Assembly (NCBI GenBank): GCA_035644935.1 | Contig: DASQNO010000033.1 | Location: 1-62,472 of the forward strand | DNA: 62,472 nucleotides | Direction of reading: 5' to 3' | Source: CADCVW01 sp035644935 | GTDB lineage: Bacteria > Pseudomonadota > Alphaproteobacteria > Sphingomonadales > Sphingomonadaceae | Part shown: one piece after another, positions 18,739-27,521 of the stretch | Layout: the number at the start of each line of letters is the position of its first letter | How positions within the stretch are numbered: the first letter of the stretch is position 1 | Made by a program: the position numbers and the translations under genes | Notes under the pieces: generated by a model | The model's input: the letters and a program-made list of their open reading frames with translations, nothing else | What the model was told of the DNA's origin: nothing | Database searches by the model: none

Positions 18739-19697
18739 CAGCCAGTCCCCTGCGTACGCGGCGCGGCCGGGACGAAGCGATACATCTTGCCGCCGCTGCA
18801 CTTGACGCCTGCAAGCGTTGTCGTGCCCCCACGCGCGAGGCTTCCCAGCAGGGAGGTAAGCTGATCGCCGCGCGGCGCGGCGTCGGGCGCGACCAGGCGC
18901 AGGCAGCGGAGGAGCAGGCGGCGGGCGATCTCCGCCGGGATCCCCGCCACGTCGAGCAGAACGTCCCCCTCGCGCCGGGTGATGCGCGCCGGGGCCAGGT
19001 CATCGGCGAAGCGCTGCAGGGCCTCCTCGGCGTCGGCGAGCGCGGCGGCGCTGCGGGCAAGCGCGGGTGGGTCGAGCCAGGGGCTTCGCGCCAGGTGGCG
19101 GCGGATCTGCGTGCGGGCGAAGCGTTCGTCGCTGTTACCGGGGTCCGACACCGCTTCCCACCTTGCCGCGGCCACGATCCCGGCGAGCTCCGCCCGGCGC
19201 CAGCCAAGCAGGGGTCGATGCACGGTTCCGCCGCCGGGCAGCGGCGCGGACGCGCGGATGCCAGCGAGGCCCGCGACGCCCGAAGCGCGGCCCAACCGCA
19301 TCAGCAGCGTTTCGGCCTGATCGTCGAGATGGTGGCCGGTGAGCAGAACCGGCACGCCCCGCTCTGCCATCCACCCCGCCAGCGCCGCATAGCGGGCGTC
19401 GCGCGCGGCGGCCTGCAGCCCCTCGCCGGCGGGGGCGACCTTCACGGCCAGCGTCTCGTGCGGGACGCCCAGTTCGTTGCAATAACGTGCGACCAGCGTC
19501 GCCTCCGCTGCGGCTTCGCGGCGCAGGTTGTGATCGACGGTAGCGGCGGCGATCCGTCCCGGGAACGCGGCGGCGGCAAGGAGAAGAAGCGCCAGGCTGT
19601 CGGGGCCGCCGGAAACGGCGAGCGCGAGGGGCGACGCGGCTCCCGCGAGACTCTCGAGATCCTCGCGAAAGCGGGCGACCTGTTCGTCGGCGGGCAT
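18738..19697 (-). CDS. tilS: tRNA(Ile)-lysidine synthetase
   Basis: 319 residues. The N-type ATP pyrophosphatase loop SGGPDS is at 29-34, and TVDHNLR and TGHHLDDQAET are also present. It modifies C34 of the AUA-reading tRNA-Ile to lysidine. It is on the short side, lacking most of the C-terminal domain found in E. coli, which is usual in alphaproteobacteria. Follows cpoB by 68 nt. Confidence 0.95.
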   Translation of the reverse strand: MPADEQVARFREDLESLAGAASPLALAVSGGPDSLALLLLAAAAFPGRIAAATVDHNLRREAAAEATLVARYCNELGVPHETLAVKVAPAGEGLQAAARDARYAALAGWMAERGVPVLLTGHHLDDQAETLLMRLGRASGVAGLAGIRASAPLPGGGTVHRPLLGWRRAELAGIVAAARWEAVSDPGNSDERFARTQIRRHLARSPWLDPPALARSAAALADAEEALQRFADDLAPARITRREGDVLLDVAGIPAEIARRLLLRCLRLVAPDAAPRGDQLTSLLGSLARGGTTTLAGVKCSGGKMYRFVPAAPRTQGTG

Positions 19698-19765
19698 GCG
19701 CCTTCCTACGCCAGCGCGCCGCGGGCGCGAAGCCCGGCCGTCGCCGCGATAACGCTAGAGCCGCC

Positions 19766-20641
19766 TCACGCGCACTTGGCCTGCTTGCGCGCGGCGGGAA
19801 GGCTCGTTCTCAGAAAATCGCGCATCGTGCTCGCATAGACGTCCGCCAGTTCGTCGTAGACCTTGCACGCCTGCTGCGGCTTGTTGAGCTTCATCAGCGA
19901 GGCGCCGAGATAGAACAGGCTGTCGGCGGCGCGGTCGCCCTGCGGCAGGTCCTGGTAGTTGGACAGGAACGTCTCGGCGGCGGTCGCCGGCTTGCCGCTG
20001 TCCAGATAGGTGCGCCCCAGCAGATTGCGTGCCCAGCTGGCGCGGCGGTGCTTGGGGTGCTGCTGGACCATCGCCTTGAGCACGCCTTCCGCCTCGCTGT
20101 AGCGTTTCGCTTCCCACAGGCGGAAGCCGGCGAGGTAGGCGTTCTCGGCCGGGTCGGTGGAAGCGGGATCGCGCACCGCCGCGCCGGGCGTTGCGGCCGG
20201 AGCCTGCGCGTCGCCCGGCGTGGACGTGGCGGGCGCTGTCAAAGGTGCGTCAGACGGCGACGGCGCGGCGGCAGCGGGGCGCGTGCCCGCCTCCAGCCGG
20301 GTGAAGCGCGCATCGTCTTCCGTGCGGCGGCGGCGCGCCTCCTCTTCCAGCGTGCGGATGCGGTTGCCGTTTTCCTCCACCTGGCCCGTGATCGTCGCCA
20401 GCTGCCGCTCCAGCGCGTCGATGCGCAGGTTGAGGTCGGCGACGGCGTTGTTGGCCGGCGCGGGCGCGGGGATGTCGGCGGCGGCGTCGGCGGGCGGGTT
20501 GCCCGCGAACACCCGGCGCTGGACCGATCGCATCTGCCGTTCCAGCGAATCGACGCGCCGCTCCACGGGCGGACGGTCCTGCGCCGCGGCCGGGAACGAG
20601 GCGAACAACGAAACGGCCGCTACAAGGCCAACAAAACGCAT
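19766..20641 (-). CDS. cpoB: Cell division coordinator CpoB / YbgF of the Tol-Pal system
   Basis: 291 residues with a signal peptide (VGLVAAVSLFASFPAAAQ), an N-terminal trimerising coiled coil (about 24-100), a Pro/Ala linker and three TPR repeats (about 165-285: NAYLAGFRLWEAKRYSEAEG, then HRRASWARNLLGRTYLDSGK). A periplasmic protein that ties peptidoglycan synthesis to Tol-Pal constriction. Upstream of tilS as usual; the tol-pal genes are not adjacent here. Confidence 0.9.
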   Translation of the reverse strand: MRFVGLVAAVSLFASFPAAAQDRPPVERRVDSLERQMRSVQRRVFAGNPPADAAADIPAPAPANNAVADLNLRIDALERQLATITGQVEENGNRIRTLEEEARRRRTEDDARFTRLEAGTRPAAAAPSPSDAPLTAPATSTPGDAQAPAATPGAAVRDPASTDPAENAYLAGFRLWEAKRYSEAEGVLKAMVQQHPKHRRASWARNLLGRTYLDSGKPATAAETFLSNYQDLPQGDRAADSLFYLGASLMKLNKPQQACKVYDELADVYASTMRDFLRTSLPAARKQAKCA

Positions 20642-20698
20642 GATGAATGGCTCCCGCTACAAGCTGCGCAGCGTAGGGTTTGCTTGCTTACCGCCCGA

Positions 20699-21514
20699 TT
20701 AAGGCTGCGGCGGAGATTGCGGATCCGGCGCAGCGCTGGCCGGCGCGTTCGCTTGTCCGGCGGCGAGCAGCGCCTGCGGTTTCAGGCTGATGTCCTTGAC
20801 CAGTTGATTGGCTGGTCCGACCGTCGGCGCGGCCGTGCCGCCGACGGTGACGCGCAGAAGGTCCGCGCGACCCGTGCGCAGCAGCGGGTCGGTCGCGGTT
20901 GCCGGCACTTCGTAGCTCTGGCCCGCGCCCAGGATCGTCTCGCGCAGCGTCCCGCCGCCCCGTTCGTAGACGCGGAGCCAGACGTCCTCGGCGGCGGTGA
21001 TCACCACCGGGCCGGAGGCGGTCGGCGGCGGGGCAGCGGGGGAGGCGGCCGGTGCGGCGCTCCCCGCAGCGGGCGTGGCGCCGTTGTCGACGTTCAGGAT
21101 TTGCGGCTGCACGTCGCCCAGCGCCACCGTGCGGTAGTAGCCGTAGCCGGCGAGCAGCGACACGGCGACAAGGCCCGTGATGATCGCCAGGGTGCGCGGC
21201 GGCACGCGTGCCGGGTCGGCGGGCTGAAAGCTTTCCACCGCGCCCGGCTGCCGTCCGCCGCCCAGTTCGACGCGAAGGTCGTCGCCGATCTCCTGACGGT
21301 TCAACCCGACGACGTCGGCATAAGCCTTGGCGAAACCGATGCTGTAGGTCGGGGCCGGCAGATTGTCCCACTGCGCGTTCTCGATGGCTTCCAGATGCCG
21401 GGTGGGAACCCGCGTGTGGGTGGCGACGTCGTCCAGCGACAGGCGGCGCGCCTCGCGCGCGATACGCAGCCGTTCGCCCACGGGAAGCGGAAATTCGGTA
21501 CTGCCGTCGGCCAC
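20699..21514 (-). CDS. RodZ-like HTH membrane protein (DUF4115)
   Basis: 271 residues. N-terminal HTH_25 domain (GERLRIAREARRLSLDDVAT, then RHLEAIENAQWDNLPAPTY), one membrane span (about 120-140) and a periplasmic Ala/Pro linker ending in a DUF4115 domain. This is the RodZ architecture. RodZ connects MreB to the cell-wall machine, and an MreB partner is assumed but not in the window. Confidence 0.85.
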   Translation of the reverse strand: MADGSTEFPLPVGERLRIAREARRLSLDDVATHTRVPTRHLEAIENAQWDNLPAPTYSIGFAKAYADVVGLNRQEIGDDLRVELGGGRQPGAVESFQPADPARVPPRTLAIITGLVAVSLLAGYGYYRTVALGDVQPQILNVDNGATPAAGSAAPAASPAAPPPTASGPVVITAAEDVWLRVYERGGGTLRETILGAGQSYEVPATATDPLLRTGRADLLRVTVGGTAAPTVGPANQLVKDISLKPQALLAAGQANAPASAAPDPQSPPQP

Positions 21515-21628
21515 GCGCGTCGCACTCCCTTGCCGCGGGCATCCTGGCGGATGACCCGTTTCGATCCATGTTCATGACCGGCGGCGTCGCTGTCAACCAA
21601 CCGGCGCGGGTTCACCCAGTGCAAGCGC

Positions 21629-23896
21629 TCAGCCGACCGCAATCTTTCGTGCCCGCGCCCAGTCTTCCAGCGCCTGGCGCATGTTCGCCGGAGGTTCGTG
21701 CAGCAGGCGACCCATCTCTGTGCGGATCGCGCCCCGATCAACCGAGCGGATCATCGCCTTGAGCGGGCCGACCGCCGCGGGCGTGATCGACAGGCGATCG
21801 ATGCCCAGGCCGATCAGCGCCATCGCCTCCAGCGGCCGGCCGCCCATTTCGCCGCAAACGCCGACCGACACGCCCGCCGCGTCGCAGGCGTCGACGACGC
21901 GTTTCAGGAAGCGCAGAATGGCGGGGCTCAGCCAGTCGTAGCGCTCGGCGAGCTTGGGGTGCGCGCGGTCGGCGGCGAACAGGAACTGCGTCAGGTCGTT
22001 GGTGCCGATCGATATGAAGTCGACCTGGGGCAGCAGCAGGTCCAGCGTTTCGGCGAGCGCCGGCACCTCCAGCATCGCGCCGTAGGCGATGCGCGCCGGC
22101 GTCTTGTGCCCGTGCTCGCGCAGCCAGTCGCGCTGCCCTTCGAACAGCGCCTTGGCTTCCGCGAACTCCCACGGCTCGGACACCATCGGAAACATGACCT
22201 GCAGCGTGCGCCCGGCCGCCGCCTCCAGCAGCGCGCGCGCCTGCGTCTTCATCAACGCGGTGCGGTCGAGCGACAGGCGCAGCGCCCGCCAGCCCATCGC
22301 CGGGTTCTCCTCCTGCACCTCCTCGGTCAGATACGGGAGCGCCTTGTCGCCGCCGATGTCGACGGTGCGGAAGACCACCGGCTTGTCGCCGGCGGCGTCG
22401 AGCACCGACTTGTACAGGCGCTGCTGGCTTTCGCGGCGGGGCAGGGTCGCGGACACCAGGAACTGGAACTCGGTGCGAAACAGCCCGATGCCGTCCGCCC
22501 CGGTCGCCGCCAGCGCTTCCACGTCGTCGCGGAGGCCTGCGTTGATCATCACCGTGATCCGCGCGCCGTCCGTGGTGACGGGGGGTACGCCGCGCAGCGC
22601 CGCCAACGCCGCGCGGCGGCGCGCGCCCAGAACCTGCTTAGCCTCGAACGCGGTCTCGACGCCGGCGGGAGGGCGCACGAACAGCACGCCTTCGTCGACG
22701 TCCAGCAGCAGCGTGTCGCCTTCGCCGATCGCGAGCCGCACTTCCTTGACGCGGCCGAGCACCGGAACGCCCATCGCGCGCGCGACGATGATGACGTGGG
22801 CGGTGAGCGAGCCTTCCTCCAGTACGACGCCCTTCAGCCGGCGGCGGTCGTATTCGAGAAGTTCTGCAGGCCCCAGGTTGCGCGCGATCAGGATGGCGTC
22901 GTGCTTCAGCCCGCCGTGCGCGGCGGTGCCGACCTGCCCCGACACGATGCGCTGCAGCCGGTTGGCGAGGTCGTCGAGGTCGTGCATCCGCTCGGCGAGC
23001 AGGGGGTCGTCGATCTCGCGCATGCGCATGCGGGTGCGCTGCTGCACGCGCTCGATCGCGGCTTCCGCGGTCAAGCCGCTGTCGATCGCCTCGTTGATCC
23101 GCCGCGCCCAGCCCTCGTCGTAGGCGAACATCTTGTAGGTCGCGAGAATCTCGTGGAGTTCGCTTTGGGTGCCGAACTCGGCATCGCGCGTCATCGTGTC
23201 GATCTGTTCGCGCATGCGGCGAAACGCCTGCTGGACACGCGCGCGCTCGGCCTCCGTGTCCTCCGCGATCGAATGTTCGATGGTGACGCGCGGCTGGTGG
23301 AACACCGCGCGCCCGCGCGCCATGCCGGCGACGAGCTTCTGCCCCGTCAGCCGCTGCGGCGTCGTGTCCCTTTGCGCCGCGCTGCCCTTGCCCGCGTCCA
23401 CCAGCTTGGCGCCCGCGAGAAGCTCGGCAAGCACCATGGCGACCGTCTGCAACGCCTCGATCTCGATGTCGGCGTAGCCGCGCGGATCGGCATGCTGAAC
23501 GCACAGCACGCCGATCGCGCGCTCGCGGCGCACGATGGGGACGCCGGCGAAGCTGTGGAACAGCTCCTCGCCCGTTTCCGGCTTGTAGGCGAAGTCGGGG
23601 TGGCTGGCCGCCTGCGCCAGGTTGAGAACGCCGATGCGCGCGGCGATCGTGCCGACCAGTCCTTCGCCCAAGGCGAGCTTGGTGACGTGCACCGCTTCCT
23701 GGTTGAGGCCTCGGGTGGCGAAGAGTTCAAGCGCGCCGTCGCGCAGCAGGTAGATCGAGCAGACCTCGCTCGCCATCGCCTCGCCGATCAGCTCGACGAC
23801 CTTGTTCAACTTGGCCTGCGCATTGGTGCGCTTGGCCATGACCGAATGGAGGCCGGTCAGGATCTCCCGGGCGGAGGCGGCGGCGGTGGACGGCAT
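21629..23896 (-). CDS. ptsP: PTS-Ntr enzyme I (GAF domain + PEP-protein phosphotransferase)
   Basis: 755 residues from ATG 23896. A GAF domain (about 20-165) is followed by PEP-utilising enzyme I. The phospho-accepting His is about 367, in EEGSLTAHVIIVARAMG. PEP-binding GLFRTEFQFL and the C-terminal VGVCGEMGGRPLEA (catalytic Cys) are intact. It starts the nitrogen-related PTS phosphorelay. Upstream of the RodZ-like gene by 115 nt. Confidence 0.94.
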   Translation of the reverse strand: MPSTAAASAREILTGLHSVMAKRTNAQAKLNKVVELIGEAMASEVCSIYLLRDGALELFATRGLNQEAVHVTKLALGEGLVGTIAARIGVLNLAQAASHPDFAYKPETGEELFHSFAGVPIVRRERAIGVLCVQHADPRGYADIEIEALQTVAMVLAELLAGAKLVDAGKGSAAQRDTTPQRLTGQKLVAGMARGRAVFHQPRVTIEHSIAEDTEAERARVQQAFRRMREQIDTMTRDAEFGTQSELHEILATYKMFAYDEGWARRINEAIDSGLTAEAAIERVQQRTRMRMREIDDPLLAERMHDLDDLANRLQRIVSGQVGTAAHGGLKHDAILIARNLGPAELLEYDRRRLKGVVLEEGSLTAHVIIVARAMGVPVLGRVKEVRLAIGEGDTLLLDVDEGVLFVRPPAGVETAFEAKQVLGARRRAALAALRGVPPVTTDGARITVMINAGLRDDVEALAATGADGIGLFRTEFQFLVSATLPRRESQQRLYKSVLDAAGDKPVVFRTVDIGGDKALPYLTEEVQEENPAMGWRALRLSLDRTALMKTQARALLEAAAGRTLQVMFPMVSEPWEFAEAKALFEGQRDWLREHGHKTPARIAYGAMLEVPALAETLDLLLPQVDFISIGTNDLTQFLFAADRAHPKLAERYDWLSPAILRFLKRVVDACDAAGVSVGVCGEMGGRPLEAMALIGLGIDRLSITPAAVGPLKAMIRSVDRGAIRTEMGRLLHEPPANMRQALEDWARARKIAVG

Positions 23897-23958
23897 GCAG
23901 TCCGGGTACAAGGTGGGGCCAACCGGCGCAATCGACGCGGGTTAGCCTAGTGCGAGGT

Positions 23959-25242
23959 TCAATCATCCTCGATCAGGCTTGCGGACTTGCTCTCCGGCAC
24001 CAGCACGAAGGCGATGGTGGCGACGCCGATCAGCGCGGTGATGTACCAGCCGAACGCGCCTTCCACCCCGATCTGCTTGAACCACAGGGCGACATATTCC
24101 GTCGTGCCGCCGAACATCGCATTGGCGACCGCGTAGGGCAGCGCGACGCCCAGCGTGCGGATATGTGCTGGGAAGATCTCCGCCTTTACGATCGCGCCCA
24201 CCGCCGTGTAGGGCGCCAGCGCCAGCAGCGGGATCAGCGCGAGGAGGAACGCCTCGCCCACCGTGTCGGCGCCGCCCAATGCCGCGAACACGGGCACGGT
24301 GACGATCATTCCCGACACGCCAAACATCAGCAGCAGCGGCTTGCGGCCGATGCGGTCCGACAGCAGCCCGAACAAAGGCTGGGACGCGGCGAAGAGCAGC
24401 AGCGCGGCGGCCGTGACCAGCGTCGCGTCCTGCCGGTCGAACCCCGCGGAGTTGACCAGGAACTTCTGCAGGTACGTCGTGTAGGCGTAGAAGGCCGCCG
24501 AACCGCCCGCCGTCATCATGCCGAGCAGGATCGCGGGGCGGCGGTGCGCGCGCCACAGGTGCCGGATGCTGGACGGGGGCTGCGCATTGCGGTCGATGGC
24601 GGCGAACGCGGCGGTCTCCGCCAGGCGGCGGCGCAGCAGGAACACGGCCAGCGCCAGCACCGCGCCGATGGCGAAGGGGATGCGCCAGCCCCATTCCTCC
24701 AGCGCCGCCTCGGGCATGACCGATTGCAACAGCAGCAGCACGCCCAGCGCGGTCAGCTGCCCGGCGATCAGCGTCACGTACTGGAAGCTGGAATAAAAGC
24801 CGCGGCGGGCGGGCGTCGCCATTTCCGACAGATAGGTCGCCGACGCGCCGTATTCGCCGCCGACCGACAGGCCCTGCAGCATGCGCGCGAGCAGCAGCAG
24901 CGCCGGCGCGGCGGCGCCGATCGTCGCATAGGTCGGCGTCACCGCGATCAGCGCGGAGCCCGCGAACATCAGCCCCACGGACAGCGCCAGCCCGGCCTTG
25001 CGTCCATGCCGGTCGCCGTAGATGCCCATTGCCCAGGCGCCCAGCGGCCGCATCAGGAATCCGACCGCGAAGATCGCGGCGGCCGACAGCAATTGCGCGG
25101 TGGGATCGCCGGCGGGAAAGAAGCGCGGCGCGAAGTAGATCGCCAGGCTGGCATAGGCGAACCAGTCGTACCATTCGACGAGGTTGCCGAGCGACCCGCC
25201 GACGATGGCGCGCAGCCGATGTCCTTCGATCCGTGCCGCCAT
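23959..25242 (-). CDS. MFS transporter, metabolite:H+ symporter type
   Basis: 427 residues with 12 predicted membrane spans. The MFS loop motif is PLGAWAMGIYGDRHGRKAGL and its second-half copy is FGLLSDRIGRKPLLLM. The layout (GSLGNLVEWYDWFAYASLAI at the N-terminus) is that of the KgtP/ProP (MHS) family of dicarboxylate or osmolyte symporters. Substrate not determinable. Confidence 0.9.
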   Translation of the reverse strand: MAARIEGHRLRAIVGGSLGNLVEWYDWFAYASLAIYFAPRFFPAGDPTAQLLSAAAIFAVGFLMRPLGAWAMGIYGDRHGRKAGLALSVGLMFAGSALIAVTPTYATIGAAAPALLLLARMLQGLSVGGEYGASATYLSEMATPARRGFYSSFQYVTLIAGQLTALGVLLLLQSVMPEAALEEWGWRIPFAIGAVLALAVFLLRRRLAETAAFAAIDRNAQPPSSIRHLWRAHRRPAILLGMMTAGGSAAFYAYTTYLQKFLVNSAGFDRQDATLVTAAALLLFAASQPLFGLLSDRIGRKPLLLMFGVSGMIVTVPVFAALGGADTVGEAFLLALIPLLALAPYTAVGAIVKAEIFPAHIRTLGVALPYAVANAMFGGTTEYVALWFKQIGVEGAFGWYITALIGVATIAFVLVPESKSASLIEDD

Positions 25243-25335
25243 GTCCGCTCCCCCGATGCGGAACTATGCGGCGAACCCCGTGCCCGGCAAGCCCGGCCGT
25301 GTTGCCAGCGCCGCGTGGCCGCCTATGGTTGCGCG

Positions 25336-25869
25336 ATGTTCAAACGCATTCCCCTTCTGCTCCTCCTCGGCATGATCGCCGCTTGTTCCGGCGAACGTGC
25401 CCCGCCGCCGCAACCCGCCGCGCAGCCGCAGCCGCGTCCGGTCGCCACGCCGGCGCCGGCGCCCGCGCCCGCTCCGACGCCCCCGCCCGTCGGCTGGTCG
25501 GAACAGCCGCTGACGCCGGGGACGTGGACCTATGCGTCCGCCGACACCGGCAGCGCGGCGTCGTTCGGCGCGGCGGGCGCCACCGTCTTCACGCTGCGCT
25601 GCGATCTGGCCAGCCGCAACGTGTCGCTGCAGCGGTTCGGGCCGGTGGGCGGTGGGCAGATGTCGGTCCGCACATCGTTCGGCGCGCGCAGCCTGCCCAT
25701 CACTCCCGACGCGCCGTTCGCCGCCGCCACGATGACGGCGCGCGATCCGTTCCTGGACAACATGATCTTCAGCCGCGGCCGCTTCTCGGTGGAGGTTCCG
25801 GGGTCCGGGATGCTGGTCCTGCCCGCCTGGGCCGAAGCGGCGCGGGTCGTGGAGGATTGCCGCAAATAA
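25336..25869 (+). CDS. Proline-rich lipoprotein, unknown
   Basis: 177 residues from ATG 25336. Lipobox LGMIAACSGE gives a lipidated Cys at about 17. A Pro/Ala/Gln linker leads to a C-terminal all-beta domain with two cysteines (TLRCDLAS and VEDCRK). I recognise no family; likely an outer-membrane-anchored periplasmic protein. Confidence 0.75.
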   Translation: MFKRIPLLLLLGMIAACSGERAPPPQPAAQPQPRPVATPAPAPAPAPTPPPVGWSEQPLTPGTWTYASADTGSAASFGAAGATVFTLRCDLASRNVSLQRFGPVGGGQMSVRTSFGARSLPITPDAPFAAATMTARDPFLDNMIFSRGRFSVEVPGSGMLVLPAWAEAARVVEDCRK

Positions 25870-25924
25870 ACGGCTTGAAACAGCAAGCCCGCCGATTACA
25901 TTCCCGTTTGAGTTCAACGTAGCG

Positions 25925-25938
25925 AAAGGAGGTGATCC
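25925..25938 (+). promoter_or_regulatory. Extended perfect Shine-Dalgarno sequence
   Basis: AAAGGAGGTGATCC is complementary over 14 nt to the 3' end of bacterial 16S rRNA (GGATCACCTCCTTT). It ends 1 nt before the ATG of an 18-codon ORF. Such full-length complementarity is very unusual for a normal ribosome binding site. Confidence 0.85.
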
Positions 25939-25939
25939 G

Positions 25940-25996
25940 ATGTCTCATGGTTCAGTTAAGAGGTCGGTTCGTACCGTTCGGGGGATCGCAGCGTAA
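25940..25996 (+). CDS. 18-residue leader peptide or microprotein behind an extended SD
   Basis: ATG to TAA, translating MSHGSVKRSVRTVRGIAA: short, basic, Ser/Arg/Val-rich. The core AAGGAGG is 7 nt before the ATG, within the 14-nt anti-16S match. It is followed by structured GC-rich sequence and a hairpin with short T-run. It may be a leader peptide, a small basic protein or part of a structured regulatory RNA. No later cotranscribed gene is on this strand until 26,699. Confidence 0.5.
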   Translation: MSHGSVKRSVRTVRGIAA

Positions 25997-26048
25997 GCTG
26001 CCTTCGGGTCTTCCGGGCTGGAGCTTCCGGCCGCTGACCATGCATTTT

Positions 26049-26120
26049 CCCGCCGCGGCGTAAAGCTTCGGCGGGCCTCTAAAAGGAGGGCCGCGAGAGC
26101 AGATGCTTTCGCGGCCCTTT
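26049..26120 (+). terminator. Structured 3' region and hairpin terminator of the leader ORF
   Basis: Two consecutive hairpins: CCCGCC (26,049-26,054) with GGCGGG (26,070-26,075), and GGGCCGCGA (26,088-26,096) with TCGCGGCCC (26,109-26,117), followed by TTTGC. Between them is another SD-like AAAAGGAGGG at 26,081-26,090, which the second stem partly occludes. It could be the end of a small structured RNA. Confidence 0.55.
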
Positions 26121-26177
26121 GCATGTTCGCCCCAGATCGGCGGGCTTCGTTCGGTGGGCCGTGATCGGCGGGCCGGA

Positions 26178-26588
26178 TCAATCCGCCGCGGTGAAACGCC
26201 GCGCCACGCGCGCCTGCCACAGCAAAAGCATCGGCGTGACGAACAATTCCATGGCCAGCCCGTACAGATGCCCGTTGCCGGGCACGCCGTTGATCAGCAA
26301 ACCCAGGAGGCGGGCGAGCCCGCCGCAGACGATCAGCACGCCGACCAGCCGAAAGCGGGAACCCTTGCGCTCGATCGCCGGGATGCAGCTGTACAGCGCC
26401 AGGATCGCGCCCAGGAAGATGCCCGACAGATAGCGGAAGTGGCTGTCGAGATCGATGTCGAGGCGGGGATCGCCCACCGTCAGCACGCGCATGCCTTCGA
26501 TCACGCTTGTTCCCGCGAAGAACAGGCTGAACGCGCCGCCCAGCGCGACGGCGACCTGCAGCAGGCGTTTCTCGGTCATCGGCGTCAT
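26178..26588 (-). CDS. DUF4345-like membrane protein
   Basis: 136 residues from ATG 26588 (ATG 26579 also possible). Four hydrophobic segments, with the pattern MRVLTVGDPRLDIDLDSHFR then FLGAILALYSCIPAIER characteristic of DUF4345. Unknown function. Divergent from the stress-protein cluster that begins at 26,699. Confidence 0.75.
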   Translation of the reverse strand: MTPMTEKRLLQVAVALGGAFSLFFAGTSVIEGMRVLTVGDPRLDIDLDSHFRYLSGIFLGAILALYSCIPAIERKGSRFRLVGVLIVCGGLARLLGLLINGVPGNGHLYGLAMELFVTPMLLLWQARVARRFTAAD

Positions 26589-26629
26589 GGGTCGCAACTA
26601 GGACTCGTGAACGGCGAAGCCAAGCGCCG

Positions 26630-26655
26630 GGAACCGCCGCTCGCGTCCTCTCGTT
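26630..26655 (+). promoter_or_regulatory. EcfG-type general stress response promoter
   Basis: GGAAC at 26,630-26,634, 17 nt spacer, CGTT at 26,652-26,655, fitting the alphaproteobacterial EcfG consensus GGAAC-N16/17-CGTT. It is 43 nt before the ATG of the first small acidic protein gene, correct for a promoter. Confidence 0.8.
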
Positions 26656-26698
26656 TAAATCGGAGTGTTCGCGAAAGCGCGGGCCAGGAGAGACGAAA

Positions 26699-26986
26699 AT
26701 GATGGACCAGTCGAACGGCTCCGAAACGCTGCGGCCCGGCCAGGCCGGCGGCGGCGCGCAGGAAAGCGGCGCCGGCTACGGCAACGCGCAGGAAGGCGGC
26801 GTCGAGCAGGGCGGCGGCATGGACAGCAGCGGCGGCACCGGCAGCGACGGAACCAACCTCGGCCACAGCGGCGCTGGCTACGGCGACCACGGCCAGGCTG
26901 ACCAGGCGGTGGAACGCAGCGAGACGATCAACGCGGACGACCTCGAGTTCGAAGCCGACGACGATCTGATCGACAATGACGAATAG
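26699..26986 (+). CDS. Small Gly/Asp-rich disordered protein, stress cluster gene 1
   Basis: 95 residues: Gly/Gln/Ser/Asn-rich first part, then a strongly acidic C-terminus (DDLEFEADDDLIDNDE). No cysteines, no signal peptide, no membrane span; predicted disordered and cytosolic. Directly behind an EcfG-type promoter, so probably induced in general stress. The gene at 33,658-33,999 and others here share the composition. Confidence 0.7.
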   Translation: MMDQSNGSETLRPGQAGGGAQESGAGYGNAQEGGVEQGGGMDSSGGTGSDGTNLGHSGAGYGDHGQADQAVERSETINADDLEFEADDDLIDNDE

Positions 26987-27009
26987 CGCCGGCGACGGGG
27001 AGAACGGGC

Positions 27010-27222
27010 ATGGGGGATAACGGGATCGACCGTCTTCAGAATGACGAGGCAGCGCGCCGCTTGCTGCAGCCCGACGACGGCCGGCCCGGCGGGCACGGCA
27101 TTCTGCCGCCGCTGGACCCGGTGAAGGGGGTCGTCGAAGGGACCGGCATGGGCGCCGGCGGCGGCAACCAGGGTGAAGACCATGACGACGATCACACCGC
27201 GGGCAGCAACACGGTCAGATAG
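27010..27222 (+). CDS. Small acidic disordered protein, stress cluster gene 2
   Basis: 70 residues (GIDRLQNDEAARRLLQPDDG, later NQGEDHDDDHTAGSNTVR). Starts 24 nt after gene 1 with GGGGAGAACGGGC upstream; co-transcribed. Hydrophilic with no recognisable domain. Confidence 0.65.
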   Translation: MGDNGIDRLQNDEAARRLLQPDDGRPGGHGILPPLDPVKGVVEGTGMGAGGGNQGEDHDDDHTAGSNTVR

Positions 27223-27232
27223 GGAGCAAGGC

Positions 27233-27406
27233 ATGAACGACAGCAACAACGGCGGCAGCGACGAACAATCGGCCGATCGGCCGGACGCCGGCGGCACGCT
27301 GGACCCGGCGGGCGAGAACATCCGGGCCGACGAGATCGACCGCACGACCGACGGCGACGGCGTCGCCCACATCGATGTCGGGGACGGTGACCGTCCCAAC
27401 GCATGA
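27233..27406 (+). CDS. Small acidic disordered protein, stress cluster gene 3
   Basis: 57 residues from ATG 27233, 11 nt after gene 2, with AGGGAGCAAGGC upstream. Asp/Asn/Gly-rich (MNDSNNGGSDEQSADRPD). Followed by a clear terminator at 27,417-27,457, so this is the end of the three-gene operon. Confidence 0.65.
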   Translation: MNDSNNGGSDEQSADRPDAGGTLDPAGENIRADEIDRTTDGDGVAHIDVGDGDRPNA

Positions 27407-27416
27407 CACCCAAAAC

Positions 27417-27457
27417 GTGAAGCGGGGGGCCAGGGCGGAGCTCTGCTTCACCTTTTT
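27417..27457 (+). terminator. Rho-independent terminator
   Basis: GTGAAGC (27,417-27,423) pairs with GCTTCAC (27,445-27,451) and is followed by CTTTTT. It closes the 26,699-27,406 operon. Confidence 0.8.
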
Positions 27458-27521
27458 AAGCAATTCTGCGATAGTGGTGGCATCGGCATCGCTGAGGGTG
27501 CCCGCCATGCAGGAGCCTCCG

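Noticed and set aside
21698..25300. Very long plus-strand open frames opposite ptsP and the MFS gene
   Set aside because: Antisense shadows with no recognisable domains. Only the last part, from 25,336, is a real gene.
25925..25938. 3' end of a 16S rRNA gene on the minus strand
   Set aside because: Only the 14-nt tail matches; neighbouring sequence has no rRNA character.
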